A DNA stretch of 64,000 nt from Dechloromonas sp. Dech2017 (GTDB lineage: Bacteria; Pseudomonadota; Gammaproteobacteria; Burkholderiales; Rhodocyclaceae): positions 56,686 through 120,685 of the forward strand of contig SSXW01000007.1 of the NCBI GenBank assembly GCA_009469585.1, read 5' to 3'. Both the position numbers and the translations under genes were made by a program. The notes beneath the pieces were generated by a model. It saw only the letters and a program-made list of their open reading frames with translations. It made no database searches and was not told the DNA's origin. Below, piece after piece: positions 8,141 through 19,344 of the stretch (position 1 is the first letter of the stretch; each line of letters starts with the position of its first letter).

Positions 8141-8812
8141 TCAGGCCGCCGGCGGGCGCTGGCCAAGCAGGCGCAGCAGGCAGGCGGCGCCGACCAGCAC
8201 CCACAGGCTGAAGAGGCCCGAGGCCAGGCGTTCGTAGAGGCCGACGCGCAGGCCCGTCGACTCACCGCTCGATTCGCCGGCCGACATCAGCCCCAGGCAC
8301 AACAGGCCGCCGACGGCGCTGGCCAGCGAGTAGGCGGCCAGCGGTCGCAGGCCGGGATGGCGGCGAAAGAGGACAGCCCCGAGCAGGGCGGCGCCGGCGA
8401 TGGCCAGGAAGGCGACGGTGGCGGCCAGGCTGTGCAGGCGCTGGGTCAGCACCTCCGGCGCCAGGCAGCCCGGCTCGCAGGCGAACAGCCCGGCGCCGAT
8501 ACGGCCAAGGCCGTTCACGGCAATCAGCATGGCGACCGCCAGGGCCAGCCGGCGGCGCTCGCCCAGCCGGGCCAGTGCGCCGTGAAAGGCGGCGGCGTAA
8601 CCGATGTGGAGCAGGCCGCTGGCCACGAAACCGGCGTAACGCATCAGCGCCTGAGTGCTGCTGCCGCGCTCGGCCAACTCGCTGATGTACTGGGCGACGT
8701 GATCGAAGCCGGGGCGCAGGTGGCCGGCGATGACGATGACCGCCGCCCACAGCACGGGCGCCACGATGCCGCCGACGAGGCCGGCGCGGATCAGCCGGTC
8801 ACCCGTGCTCAT
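8141..8812 (-). CDS. DUF998 family membrane protein
   Basis: A 223-residue polytopic membrane protein with about six hydrophobic helices. The start region (RAGLVGGIVAPVLWAAVIVIAG) and the HVAQYISELAERGSS segment after the first helix are typical of the DUF998 (PF06197) family, whose biochemical role is unknown. The middle loop holds two Cys (FACEPGCL), also common in the family. The start is fixed by an AAGGGAG ribosome site nine bases before the ATG. The preceding small frame ends in an ATGA overlap with this start. Confidence 0.75.
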   Translation of the reverse strand: MSTGDRLIRAGLVGGIVAPVLWAAVIVIAGHLRPGFDHVAQYISELAERGSSTQALMRYAGFVASGLLHIGYAAAFHGALARLGERRRLALAVAMLIAVNGLGRIGAGLFACEPGCLAPEVLTQRLHSLAATVAFLAIAGAALLGAVLFRRHPGLRPLAAYSLASAVGGLLCLGLMSAGESSGESTGLRVGLYERLASGLFSLWVLVGAACLLRLLGQRPPAA

Positions 8813-8964
8813 GGCGGCAAGCTCCCTTCGCCCGGGCGTAGAAGTCGGCCGCCCAGCCGGCCGAGGGGCAAGGACGCGACGGCGCCCGGGGCGATGGCCC
8901 GCCGCGGCCCCAGGCGGCAGCGGGCCACCACCGGATCGCCATCCGGCCACAAGTTCTCGGTCAT
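8809..8964 (-). CDS. Putative small protein (51 aa) coupled to DUF998
   Basis: A 51-codon frame that ends TGA inside the ATG of the DUF998 gene (ATGA). Almost every third position is G or C, as expected of real genes here, and GGGAAG lies upstream of the ATG. The peptide is basic and Gly/Leu/Pro-rich (start MTENLWPDGDPVVARC). I do not recognise it. It could be a leader peptide that couples translation, or a chance frame in G+C-rich DNA. In the 8965-9163 stretch I see nothing further. Confidence 0.35.
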   Translation of the reverse strand: MTENLWPDGDPVVARCRLGPRRAIAPGAVASLPLGRLGGRLLRPGEGSLPP

Positions 8965-9163
8965 CGAAATGGACTTCCCGGTCATGACAAGGGACTCGTC
9001 GAAGGTCGCCAAGGCTGCCCCGCTGGTTGGCGAAGCCCGCTGCGGCAAGGCTTCCGGCACGCTGTCACCGGCCGTTACAAAGAAGCCGAACGACCGCCAC
9101 AGACCTCGCCCCGACGCCTGGCTACAGTGGCTTCGCCCTTTGCCAAAAAACGGAGACATTGCA

Positions 9164-9310
9164 ATGCAAAAGACACGCAGCAAGGCAAGTAAGTTTCTCA
9201 AGCTGGACAAACTCGGGCAGCGCATCGCCCACGCCGCCCGGGCCCTGGCCCGCCAGCGCAAGACACGCCTGGAGCGGGCCAGCGAGCGGCGGCTGATGCT
9301 GCTGACCTGA
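9164..9310 (+). CDS. Small basic hypothetical protein (48 aa)
   Basis: A 48-residue, very basic peptide (about a third Lys/Arg) starting MQKTRSKASKFLKLDKLG. It has a CGGAG ribosome site 9-12 bases upstream and a strong terminator just after it. It has no membrane segment and could bind nucleic acid or act as a small structural protein. I do not recognise the family. The tidy ribosome site and terminator support a real gene despite its size. Confidence 0.55.
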   Translation: MQKTRSKASKFLKLDKLGQRIAHAARALARQRKTRLERASERRLMLLT

Positions 9311-9345
9311 CGGTCGACCGGAAATTCCGGCCAATTGGGAAAAAT
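9309..9345 (+). repeat. Dispersed GCGGTCGAC-type repeat, copy 3
   Basis: ACGGTCGACCGGAAATTCC, then GGCCAATTGGGAAAAA. It starts at the stop codon of the small basic gene and ends just before the terminator stem. Confidence 0.75.
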
Positions 9346-9353
9346 GGTGGCAA

Positions 9354-9382
9354 AAAATGGCGCGGCGATCCCGCGCCATTTT
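9354..9382. terminator. Bidirectional terminator between convergent genes
   Basis: AAAATGGCGCGG, loop CGATC, CCGCGCCATTTT: a perfect 12-bp stem with A and T runs on both sides. It serves the small basic gene on plus and the MscS gene on minus, whose stop codon directly abuts it. Confidence 0.85.
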
Positions 9383-10651
9383 CTATTGCGGCGTCGCCCC
9401 GCCGACCAGGCGCACTTCGCGCTGCGGGAAGGGGATAACGATGCCCTGCTCGCGGAAGACGCGCCAGATGGCGAGATTGACGTCGGAAACGATGTTGCCC
9501 TTGCCCTCTTCCGGATCGTCGATCCAGAAACCGAGGTCGAGATTGATGCTGCTGTCGGCGAACTGGGTCAGGAAGACCTTGGGGCCGGGCTCGGCCAGCA
9601 CGCGGGGATGGGCGGCGGCGGCCTCGACCATCAGGCGCATGGCCAGGTCGACGTCGCTGTCGTAGGCGACGCCGACCGTGGTCGACAGGCGCAGGCGGCT
9701 GTCGGAATAGGTCTGGTTCTGCACCGTCGAGCCGATCAGTGTTTCGTTGGGGACGATGAACTCGGTGCCGCCCGGGTGACGGAGCACGGTGTAGCGCGTC
9801 GTGATCTGGGTCACCTCGCCGGCATCGGCGCCGACCTGGACGATGTTGCCGATGCGGATCGAGCGGTCGAGCAGGATGATGAAACCGGAAACGTAGTTGC
9901 TGGCGATCTTCTGCAGGCCGAAGCCGAGGCCGACGCCGAGGGCGCCGGTGAACACCGAGAGGGCGGTCATGTCGATGCCGACCAGGGCCAGGCTGGTCAT
10001 CATGGCAACGACGGTGAGCAGCGCCTTGGCGACGCGCACGCCGACGATGCGCAGGTTGCCGTCCAGCGTCTGGATGCGCATCAGGCGCTCCTCGATGACG
10101 CCGGCGATCCACAGCGCGAAGACGACGGTCAGGAAGACGGTGGCGACGCCGCGCAGGATCATCCACAGGTCGACGCTGTCCTTGCCGATGCGAAAGCGCA
10201 CCTGCTCCAGGGTTTCGATGACGAAGGGCGCCAGGTCGGTGATGTAGAGCGCCAGCCAGCCCCACACCGTGGCGGCGATGATGCGCTCCCAGGCGGTCAG
10301 CCAGTTCGCCTGGGGGAAGGCCTGGCGGAGCACGAAGACGACGCTGCGCACCAGGGCCAGCGAGCCGAGCAGCGGCATGGCCAGCTTGAGCAGGTTGACG
10401 TGGATCAGCCTGTCCAGGGCGGCGATGGCGACGCCGGTCAGGACCATGCCGGTGAGCGGGAAGACCAGCCGGAAACCGGCCTCCTTCAGCCGCCCGGCAC
10501 CTTCACGGTGCCGCCCCTGCCACCAGCGGGCGACGAGCAGGGCCAGCCCGAGGCAGACGGCCAGGGCGACCACCTGCCAGACGAAATCGGGATCGCGAAA
10601 ATCGGCCAGCAGGTCGTTGATCAGGCGCAGGGCCTGGCTTTTCTCGTTCAT
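9383..10651 (-). CDS. Mechanosensitive ion channel family protein (MscS)
   Basis: A 422-residue inner-membrane channel that should open under hypo-osmotic tension. Five or six hydrophobic helices precede the MscS core. The pore helix is TALSVFTGALGVGLGFGLQ, rich in Gly and Ala as in MscS TM3, and is followed by KIASNYVSGFIILLDRSI, which begins the cytoplasmic beta domain. The C-terminal alpha/beta vestibule follows (DLGFWIDDPEEGKGNIVSDVN). The protein is longer than E. coli MscS by about 135 residues, because of extra N-terminal helices. Its ATG overlaps the stop of the rsmB-like gene (ATGA), so it is translated from that operon. Confidence 0.88.
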   Translation of the reverse strand: MNEKSQALRLINDLLADFRDPDFVWQVVALAVCLGLALLVARWWQGRHREGAGRLKEAGFRLVFPLTGMVLTGVAIAALDRLIHVNLLKLAMPLLGSLALVRSVVFVLRQAFPQANWLTAWERIIAATVWGWLALYITDLAPFVIETLEQVRFRIGKDSVDLWMILRGVATVFLTVVFALWIAGVIEERLMRIQTLDGNLRIVGVRVAKALLTVVAMMTSLALVGIDMTALSVFTGALGVGLGFGLQKIASNYVSGFIILLDRSIRIGNIVQVGADAGEVTQITTRYTVLRHPGGTEFIVPNETLIGSTVQNQTYSDSRLRLSTTVGVAYDSDVDLAMRLMVEAAAAHPRVLAEPGPKVFLTQFADSSINLDLGFWIDDPEEGKGNIVSDVNLAIWRVFREQGIVIPFPQREVRLVGGATPQ

Positions 10652-11910
10652 TTCCGGCGTTCCAGGACGGCGGCGAAGAAGCCGTCGGTGTTGTGACGAT
10701 GCGGCAGCAGGCGCAGCACCTCGCCGTCGAGGGCGATGCCGTGGCGGGCCAGGATGGGTGCGGCGGGGAGCAGCGTGAAATCGGGGTGGGCTTCGAGGAA
10801 GGCGGCGACGATCGCGTCGTTCTCGGCGGCGAGCAGGCTGCAGGTGGCGTAGACCAGGCGGCCGCCGGGGCGGACCAGGGTGGCCGCCGCGGCGAGGATG
10901 GAAGTTTGCTTGGCGGTCAGTTCGGCGACCGCCGCCTCGCCCTGCCGCCATTTCAGGTCGGGGTTGCGGCGCAGCGTGCCGAGGCCGGAGCACGGCGCAT
11001 CGACCAGCACGCGGTCGGCCTTGCCGGCCAGGCGTTTGATCTTCTGGTCGCGCTCGTGCTCGATGCGCGCCGGGTGGACGTTGGACAGCCCGGAGCGGGC
11101 CAGGCGCGGCTTGAGCTTGGCCAGGCGCCTGTCGGAAACGTCGAAGGCGTAGAGGCGGCCGGTGTTGCGCATCAGGGCGCCGAGCAGCAGGGTCTTGCCG
11201 CCGGCCCCGGCGCAGAAATCGACGACCAGCTCGCCGCGCTTCGGTTCCAGCAGGTAGCCGAGCAGCTGGCTGCCCTCGTCCTGGACCTCGAAGGCGCCTT
11301 CGAGAAAAAGCGCCGTTTTGGCCAGGGCCGGCTTGTCGCGCAGGCGCACGCCGATCGGCGACAGCGGCGCGGCGTCGCCGGCGATGCCCTCGGCGGCGAG
11401 CTTTTCGAGCAGCGCGTCGCGGTTCATCTTCAGCGTATTGACGCGCAGGTCGAGCGGCGCCGGCTGGTTGAGGGCGCGGGCCAGGGCGGGAACTTCGTCG
11501 GCGCCGAACTGGGCGGCCAGGCGCTCGTACAGCCAGTCGGGCAGGTCGCAGCGGACGGCCGACGGCAGTTCGCTGTCGGCCATGGCCTTGACGCCGGCCA
11601 GCCATGCCTCCTCGCCGGGGCGCAGCACCGGGGCCAGTTCGCGCAGGCTCCAGCCGCGGGCCACGGCCAGCCCGGCGAGCAGCCGGCGACGGTCGGAAAG
11701 TTCCTTGCCGCAGCGGGCTTCCAGGCTGCGGCCGCGGCGCAGCACGGCGAAGACGGTTTCGGCGACGAAGGCGCGGTCGGCGTGGCCGAGCTGGCGGTGT
11801 TCGCGGAAATAGTGCGAGACGACGGCGTCGGCCGGGTGCTCGAAGCGCAGCAGCTGGCCGAGGACGGCCTCGGCGTGGGCAAACAGGGCGGGGGTGAAGC
11901 GGGCTTTCAT
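10648..11910 (-). CDS. RsmB/NOP family rRNA cytosine-C5 methyltransferase
   Basis: A 420-residue SAM-dependent RNA methyltransferase. The N-terminal third is a NusB-like/RsmB helical domain. The catalytic domain shows the SAM-binding motif VVDFCAGAGGKTLLLG, FDVSDRRL, the first catalytic motif VDAPCSGLGTLRRNPD, and the nucleophile motif YATCSLL. The two cysteines are as in the RsmB/Nop2 class. Which rRNA or tRNA position it modifies cannot be told from sequence alone. It overlaps the downstream MscS gene and starts 23 bases after the DUF3108 stop, so it may belong to the purN operon. Confidence 0.88.
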   Translation of the reverse strand: MKARFTPALFAHAEAVLGQLLRFEHPADAVVSHYFREHRQLGHADRAFVAETVFAVLRRGRSLEARCGKELSDRRRLLAGLAVARGWSLRELAPVLRPGEEAWLAGVKAMADSELPSAVRCDLPDWLYERLAAQFGADEVPALARALNQPAPLDLRVNTLKMNRDALLEKLAAEGIAGDAAPLSPIGVRLRDKPALAKTALFLEGAFEVQDEGSQLLGYLLEPKRGELVVDFCAGAGGKTLLLGALMRNTGRLYAFDVSDRRLAKLKPRLARSGLSNVHPARIEHERDQKIKRLAGKADRVLVDAPCSGLGTLRRNPDLKWRQGEAAVAELTAKQTSILAAAATLVRPGGRLVYATCSLLAAENDAIVAAFLEAHPDFTLLPAAPILARHGIALDGEVLRLLPHRHNTDGFFAAVLERRK

Positions 11911-11933
11911 GCGGCGGGTTCCAGTCGGGCGAC

Positions 11934-12965
11934 CTAAAGCGGCGCCGGGTTCGAAGGGCTGGCGGTGATCGGGATCTCGGTGGCGACTTGCTGGTAGATG
12001 TCGCCGTTTTTATCGGTGAAGCGGATTTTAACCGGCAAGCGGTGATGATCGAGGGCCAGCCAGATTTCGGTGACGCTGCGCGTCATGGCGCGCAGGTGCA
12101 GGGTGCGGAAACGGCCGGCCGGCAGGTCGAGGGTTTCCTCGCCCAGCGAGTCGATGGCGTAGCGTTCGTACTTCTTGCCGGTGACGACGCCTATCGTGCT
12201 GCCCGCCTCCGGCCGCGCCAGATAGGCCAGGTGGTAGTTGAGCGACAGGATGTCCTGGGAACCGCGGGCGACCGGCTGGCTCTTGCCGTGGCGCGACAGC
12301 CTGACCTGGCCGGCCGCCCAGTCGAACTCGGCGTTCTCGTTGGCGTCCTTGCCGTTCTTGCGCGTCACGTAGCTGTCCGGCTGCAGGCCGCCGGCGACCA
12401 GCCGGCCGCGGCTTTCGTTCTCGAAGCGGACCGGCTTGACGAGGCCGACCAGGCCGCTCGTCTCGGTCATGCCGCGCAAGTGGTAGCGGCCGTCCTCGGT
12501 GAATTCCCAGTGATGTTCGGCGCGGCCGATGACGAAATTCTGCTCGCCGATGCTGATTTGGTAGCGGATGCTGCCGCTGGCCGGCAACAGCGGCGGCGCC
12601 GGTTCGGCGGCGGCGACTGCTGCGGTCGACGGCAAATTTTGGCCAATTTCGGAATCCGGCCCGGCGGCTTCCGGCTCCGGCGACGCACTGGCAGCGGGCG
12701 CCGATACGGCCGGAGAGTCCGATGGCTGCGGCCGGGCGGCCGGCTTCGCATTGGGCAACTGCTTGGGCGGCTGCTTGGGCGCCTTCCTGACCGCCTTCGG
12801 CTCCGGCCGGCCGGCTGCGGCCGGGGGCGCGGGCGGCGGCTGCAGCACGGCCTGCAGCACCGGCGGCTCCTCGCCGCCGCCGAACAGCTCGATGTCGGTG
12901 CCGAACAGCGCGGCGACATGGATGCCCAGCGACGCCGCCAGGGCCAGGGCGAAGGCGAGGGGCAT
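11934..12965 (-). CDS. DUF3108 envelope protein
   Basis: A 343-residue exported or membrane-anchored protein. It has an N-terminal hydrophobic helix, a long Pro/Ala/Lys-rich linker (about residues 30-125), and a C-terminal DUF3108 beta-rich domain beginning SIRYQISIGEQNFVIGRAEH. The family is common next to purN in betaproteobacteria; its role is unknown, though a periplasmic envelope task is likely. Part of the linker (SEIGQNLPSTAAV) is encoded by a dispersed repeat read antisense. The start lies six bases after the purN stop. Confidence 0.8.
   Translation of the reverse strand: MPLAFALALAASLGIHVAALFGTDIELFGGGEEPPVLQAVLQPPPAPPAAAGRPEPKAVRKAPKQPPKQLPNAKPAARPQPSDSPAVSAPAASASPEPEAAGPDSEIGQNLPSTAAVAAAEPAPPLLPASGSIRYQISIGEQNFVIGRAEHHWEFTEDGRYHLRGMTETSGLVGLVKPVRFENESRGRLVAGGLQPDSYVTRKNGKDANENAEFDWAAGQVRLSRHGKSQPVARGSQDILSLNYHLAYLARPEAGSTIGVVTGKKYERYAIDSLGEETLDLPAGRFRTLHLRAMTRSVTEIWLALDHHRLPVKIRFTDKNGDIYQQVATEIPITASPSNPAPL
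12617..12655 (+). repeat. Dispersed GCGGTCGAC-type repeat, copy 4
   Basis: CTGCTGCGGTCGACGGCAAA, then TTTTGGCCAATTTCGG. It lies inside the DUF3108 gene, antisense to it, and encodes part of the flexible linker. Confidence 0.85.
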
Positions 12966-12971
12966 GGCCGC

Positions 12972-13619
12972 CTAACGCAACTCCGGGGAAATCAGCCCGG
13001 CAGCGTCGGACAGCTCGGCGGCGATACGGACGCGGCCGTCTTCCAGGCGCAGACGATCCTCGGCAAACCAGCGCACGGCCTGCGGGTAGATGCGGTGCTC
13101 CTGGACCAGGATGCGTGCCGCCAGGCTTTCCTCGCTGTCGCCGTCGAGCACCGGCACGGCGGCCTGGATGATGACCGGGCCGTGGTCGAGGGTGGGCGTC
13201 ACGAAATGGACGGTGCAGCCGTGGATGCGCACGCCCTCGTCGAGCGCCCGCTGGTGGGTGTGCAGGCCGGGGAAGGACGGCAGCAGCGAGGGGTGGATGT
13301 TCATCAGCCGGCCTTCGTAATGGCGGACGAAGCCTTCGCTGAGGATGCGCATGAAGCCGGCCAGCACGACCAGGTCGGGGGCGTAGCCGTCGATGCAGTC
13401 GGCCAGCGCGGCGTCGAAATCCTCGCGGCTGGCGAAGGCCTTGTGGTCGAGGTGGCGGGTGGCGATGCCGGCCCGGGCTGCGGTGGCCAGCCCGGCCGCA
13501 TCCGGCCGGTTGCTGATGACGGCGGCGATGGCGACGGGCAGCCGGCCGGCGTCGCGGGCGGCGATCAGCGCCTCCATGTTGCTGCCGCGGCCGGAAATCA
13601 GGATGACGATTTGCTTCAT
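12972..13619 (-). CDS. purN: Phosphoribosylglycinamide formyltransferase
   Basis: Transfers a formyl group from 10-formyl-THF to GAR, the third step of de novo purine synthesis. The 215-residue length is normal. Visible motifs are the phosphate loop SGRGSNM (residues 9-15), the folate-site stretch LAGFMRILS, the catalytic NIHPSLLPSFPGLHTHQ with its Asn and His, and HFVTPTLDHGPVI containing the catalytic Asp. It overlaps the upstream lipoprotein stop by ATGA and is followed six bases later by the DUF3108 gene. purM lies about 17 kb away in this window. Confidence 0.97.
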   Translation of the reverse strand: MKQIVILISGRGSNMEALIAARDAGRLPVAIAAVISNRPDAAGLATAARAGIATRHLDHKAFASREDFDAALADCIDGYAPDLVVLAGFMRILSEGFVRHYEGRLMNIHPSLLPSFPGLHTHQRALDEGVRIHGCTVHFVTPTLDHGPVIIQAAVPVLDGDSEESLAARILVQEHRIYPQAVRWFAEDRLRLEDGRVRIAAELSDAAGLISPELR

Positions 13620-14320
13620 TTCAAAAAACTCACTGGCAAGAAGACGGTGCTGACCACCGAATGGGTCAGCCGGGAAAAGGTGCGGCCATTGCGGTCGGCA
13701 ACGATCTTGGCCATGAAATCGAGCAGGCCCATGACCCGGCCGAACTCGCGCTCGAAGGACAGGTTGCGGTTGGCCGGGTCGAGCTCGTTGGCCAGCAGGT
13801 AGGGCTCGCCGGCCGGGTTGCGGTCGTGGCCGAGCTTCCACACCGCGATGTCCAGGTTGCGAGCGCTGTTGTAGAGCTTCATTTCGTTGAGGCTGTCGAG
13901 GATGTAGAACTCTTCCTTGTACTCGAAGGCGGCGTCGACCATGGTCAGCAGACCGAAGACCAGCGCCGCGACGCGGTCGCCGGTGTAGAAGTCGGTGAAG
14001 GCCAGGGCCGCCGCCTGCCCTTCGCGCAGCCCGCCCAGTTCCGGCCAGCGCCCCTGCAGGCGCTGGCGCAGGCGCTGCACCGCCGCCTCGCGGCTGGGCT
14101 GGCCGGCCTTCTTCCATTCGCGGGGGTTGCGCTTGTAGAGCTTGTCGGCGATCAGCAGCAGGCCGTCCACGACCTCGGCCCGGTTGGTGTCGGCGATGCG
14201 GTCGACTTCCGATTTGGCCAGGTATTTGACGTCGACCGTGGTGGCCGTCCGCCCCTGCCGGTCCAGGCTGGTCGAGCAGGCGACCAGCGGAACGGCGAGC
14301 AGGGCGGCCAGCCAGCGCAT
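13616..14320 (-). CDS. Putative lipoprotein of unknown function
   Basis: A 234-residue protein with a lipoprotein signal peptide: LAALLAVPLVAC gives the lipobox LVAC with Cys at residue 15. The mature part is helical and hydrophilic (DVKYLAKSEVDRIAD, EGQAAALAFTDFYTGDRVAALVFG) with a hydrophobic C-terminal end. I do not recognise the family. It is embedded between dedA and purN with overlapping starts and stops (TGATG and ATGA), so it is a stable member of this operon and probably an outer-membrane lipoprotein. Confidence 0.7.
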   Translation of the reverse strand: MRWLAALLAVPLVACSTSLDRQGRTATTVDVKYLAKSEVDRIADTNRAEVVDGLLLIADKLYKRNPREWKKAGQPSREAAVQRLRQRLQGRWPELGGLREGQAAALAFTDFYTGDRVAALVFGLLTMVDAAFEYKEEFYILDSLNEMKLYNSARNLDIAVWKLGHDRNPAGEPYLLANELDPANRNLSFEREFGRVMGLLDFMAKIVADRNGRTFSRLTHSVVSTVFLPVSFLK

Positions 14321-14964
14321 CAGCTCGCCGTCCGGTGCTTGAGGTAGCCGATGGCCAGCGGCAGCAGCGAAACGACGATGATGCCGACGATGAGCAGCGA
14401 CAGGTTCTGCTTGACCCAGGGCATGTTGCCCAGCCAGTAACCGGCCAGGCACAGCGAGATCACCCAGGCGGCGGCGCCGATCAGGTTGTAGAGCGCGAAT
14501 TTCGGATAGGACATCGCCCCGATGCCGGCGACGAAGGGGGCGAAGGTGCGGAACAGCGGCAGGAAGCGCGAAATGACCAGGGTCTTGCCGCCGTGGATTT
14601 CATAGAAGGCGTGGGTCTTCTGCAGCGCCGCCTTGTTGAACAAGCGCGAGTTTTCCCAGTGGAAGACCTTGGGCCCGAAATAGCGGCCGACCTGGTAATT
14701 GACCATGTTGCCGAGCACCGCGGCCGTCAGCAGCACGGCGACCAGCGTCCAGATATTCATGCCGCCCTCTCCCAGCGCAGCCAGCGCGCCGGCCACGAAG
14801 AGCAGCGAATCGCCGGGCAGGAAGGGAAAGACGACGAAGCCGGTCTCGGCGAAGATGATGAAGAAAAGAATGCCGTAGATCCACAGCCCGTATTGCTGGA
14901 CCAGGATGGCCAGATGCTTGTCGAGATGGAGGACGATATCGATGAATTGGGCGAGGATTTCCAT
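14320..14964 (-). CDS. DedA family (VTT domain) membrane protein
   Basis: A polytopic inner-membrane protein of about 214 residues. DedA proteins are thought to move undecaprenyl phosphate or other lipids across the membrane and to need the proton gradient. The family signatures are FAETGFVVFPFLPGDSLLF near the N terminus, the central GGKTLVISRFLPLFRTFAPF with conserved Arg residues, and GAAAWVISLCLAGYWLG. The ATG at 14964 is preferred; an in-frame GTG lies nine bases upstream, and neither has a clear ribosome site. It heads the dedA-lipoprotein-purN-DUF3108 run. Confidence 0.92.
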   Translation of the reverse strand: MEILAQFIDIVLHLDKHLAILVQQYGLWIYGILFFIIFAETGFVVFPFLPGDSLLFVAGALAALGEGGMNIWTLVAVLLTAAVLGNMVNYQVGRYFGPKVFHWENSRLFNKAALQKTHAFYEIHGGKTLVISRFLPLFRTFAPFVAGIGAMSYPKFALYNLIGAAAWVISLCLAGYWLGNMPWVKQNLSLLIVGIIVVSLLPLAIGYLKHRTAS

Positions 14965-15135
14965 GCGGCGCACCGGGGATGGGACGAGGCCGCATTCTAC
15001 CCCATGGCCGGCCCCGGCAAGCGGCCGGCCGGCGTTGCTGGCGACTGGCCGCCGACTGGCGCTCCCAGCCGCCCGCCGGACGACTGGGGCGGCGTTCCGG
15101 CCGCCCCCCGGGGCAGCCGGAAAACGCCCGCAAAC

Positions 15136-17385
<2,250 letters not shown>

Positions 17386-17493
17386 CTAAGAATCGTAGTC
17401 AACGGGTCCGATAGGTGCCAGTAAGTTCGTTCTATAGCGACGATGCTGTGCCGCTATCACGTCCCGCCCGGCGCAATCTGGGATAATTCCGCC

Positions 17494-19344
17494 ATGCCGA
17501 CCATCGCCCGCCTCCCCGACCTGCTGATCAGCCAGATTGCCGCTGGCGAAGTGGTCGAAAGACCCGCCTCCGTCTTGAAGGAACTGCTCGAAAACAGCCT
17601 CGACGCCGGCAGCAAGGCGATCCAGGTCCATCTCGAGGAAGGCGGCGTCAAGCTGATCCGCGTCACCGACGACGGCTGCGGCATCGCCCGGGACCAGCTG
17701 GCGCTGGCCCTGACCCGCCATGCCACGTCCAAGATTTCCAGCCTCGACGACCTGGAACGCGTCGGCACCCTGGGCTTTCGCGGCGAGGCGCTGGCTTCGG
17801 TGGCCTCGGTCGCCCGGCTGACGCTGACCAGCCGCGAACGCGGCGCCTCGCATGCTTGGAAACTGAAGGGCGAGCCGGGCGCCGAGCCGGAACCGGCGGC
17901 GCTGATGGCCGGCACCGTCGTCGAAATGCGCGACCTCTATTTCAACACCCCGGCCCGCCGCAAGTTCCTGAAATCGGAAAGCACCGAGTTCGCGCACTGC
18001 GCCGACGCCGTCAAGCGCCTGGCGCTAACCCGGCCGGACGTCGCGATCAGCCTGACCCACAACGGCCGCAACCTGTTCCAGCTCGCCCCGGCCGACAGCG
18101 CCCGACGCATCGCCGACATCCTCGGCGACGATTTCCTCGGCGCTGCCCGCGCCGTCGAGGCCGGCGCCGGTCCCCTGGCCATCGCCGGCTTCGCCATCGA
18201 CCCGACCCGCGCCACCGACGCCAAAGACGGCCAATACGTCTTCGTCAACGGCCGCTTCGTGCGCGACAAGGTGATCGGCCACGCCCTGCGCGAAGCCTAC
18301 CGCGACGTGCTGCACGGCAGCCGCCAGCCGGCCGTCTGCCTGTTCGTCAACATCGACCCGGCGCTGGTCGATGTCAATGTGCACCCGGCCAAGACCGAAG
18401 TCCGCTTCCGCGATTCGCGCGCCATGCACCAGTTCGTCTTCCACGCCATCCAGCGCACGCTGGCCGCGCCGGTGCAGGCGGAAAGCGGGCCGGCCCTGAT
18501 CGAACGCGGCGCGGCCGGCGGCGACATGTCGATTCCCGCGGTCAACCGGGAAATTCGGCCAAATTTCGAATATTCCCCGCCGCTGCGCCACCAGGCCAGC
18601 CTCGGCGTCGCCGAGCCGGCGGCCGCCGCCTACCTCGCCTTCGCCCGCGCCGCGCAGGGGATCAGCCAATCGCCCGTGCCGCGCCCGGAAGTCGCCCCGC
18701 AATTCCAGCCCGGATCACCCCCCGCCGGCGTGCCGCAAACCGCCGCCCCCGGCCATGACAGCCCGCCGCTCGGCTACGCGCTGGCCCAGCTGCACGGCAT
18801 CTACATCCTGGCCCAGAACGCCCGCGGCCTGATCGTCATCGACATGCACGCCGCCCACGAGCGCATCCTCTACGAAAAGCTGAAGACCGCCTTCGACAGC
18901 CGCCAGGTGGCCAGCCAGAACCTGCTGATCCCCGCCGTCTTCGCCGCCGACCCGCTGGACATCGCCGCCGTCGACGAACACACCGAAGCGCTGGCCGAAC
19001 TCGGCTTCGCCATCGCCCCCCTCGGCCCCAACCAACTCGGCGTGCGCAGCGTCCCCGCCCTGCTGCAAAGCGGCGACCCGGCAGCGCTAGCCCGGTCGCT
19101 GATCGCCGAACTGCGCGAACACGGCATCAGCCAGCTCGCCACCGCCCGCCGCAACGAATTGCTCGCCACCATGGCCTGCCACGGCGCCGTCCGCGCCCGC
19201 CGCCAACTGACCGTCCCCGAAATGAACGCCCTGCTCCGCCAGATGGAAGAAACCGAACGCGCCGGCCAATGCAACCACGGCCGGCCGACATGGACGGAAC
19301 TGACCATGGAGCAGCTGGATAGGCTGTTTTTGCGCGGGCAGTAA
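17494..19344 (+). CDS. mutL: DNA mismatch repair protein MutL
   Basis: 616-residue mismatch-repair ATPase that couples MutS recognition to downstream nicking. The N-terminal GHKL ATPase has ELLENSLDAGS, DDGCGI and GTLGFRGEALASVASV. The C-terminal domain keeps DMHAAHERILYE (from residue 450), which fits the metal-endonuclease pattern DxHA-x2-E-x4-E. It also has ACHGAVRA (near 561) and CNHGRPT (near 593), so it may be a nicking-competent MutL, unlike E. coli MutL. Residues about 347-361 in the linker (IPAVNREIRPNFEYSP) are encoded by a dispersed repeat. The start at 17494 matches the conserved beginning MPTIARLPDLL. miaA, often next to mutL, lies 9.5 kb away. Confidence 0.97.
   Translation: MPTIARLPDLLISQIAAGEVVERPASVLKELLENSLDAGSKAIQVHLEEGGVKLIRVTDDGCGIARDQLALALTRHATSKISSLDDLERVGTLGFRGEALASVASVARLTLTSRERGASHAWKLKGEPGAEPEPAALMAGTVVEMRDLYFNTPARRKFLKSESTEFAHCADAVKRLALTRPDVAISLTHNGRNLFQLAPADSARRIADILGDDFLGAARAVEAGAGPLAIAGFAIDPTRATDAKDGQYVFVNGRFVRDKVIGHALREAYRDVLHGSRQPAVCLFVNIDPALVDVNVHPAKTEVRFRDSRAMHQFVFHAIQRTLAAPVQAESGPALIERGAAGGDMSIPAVNREIRPNFEYSPPLRHQASLGVAEPAAAAYLAFARAAQGISQSPVPRPEVAPQFQPGSPPAGVPQTAAPGHDSPPLGYALAQLHGIYILAQNARGLIVIDMHAAHERILYEKLKTAFDSRQVASQNLLIPAVFAADPLDIAAVDEHTEALAELGFAIAPLGPNQLGVRSVPALLQSGDPAALARSLIAELREHGISQLATARRNELLATMACHGAVRARRQLTVPEMNALLRQMEETERAGQCNHGRPTWTELTMEQLDRLFLRGQ
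18532..18575 (+). repeat. Dispersed GCGGTCGAC-type repeat, copy 5
   Basis: ATTCCCGCGGTCAACCGGGA, then AATTCGGCCAAATTTCG. It lies in frame in the mutL linker and encodes IPAVNREIRPNF. Confidence 0.8.

Noticed and set aside
17425..17457. ATAG ... CTAT spaced pair upstream of katG, considered as an OxyR site.
   Set aside because: The spacing (16 bases) does not fit the ATAG-N7-CTAT pattern, and only one pair is present.
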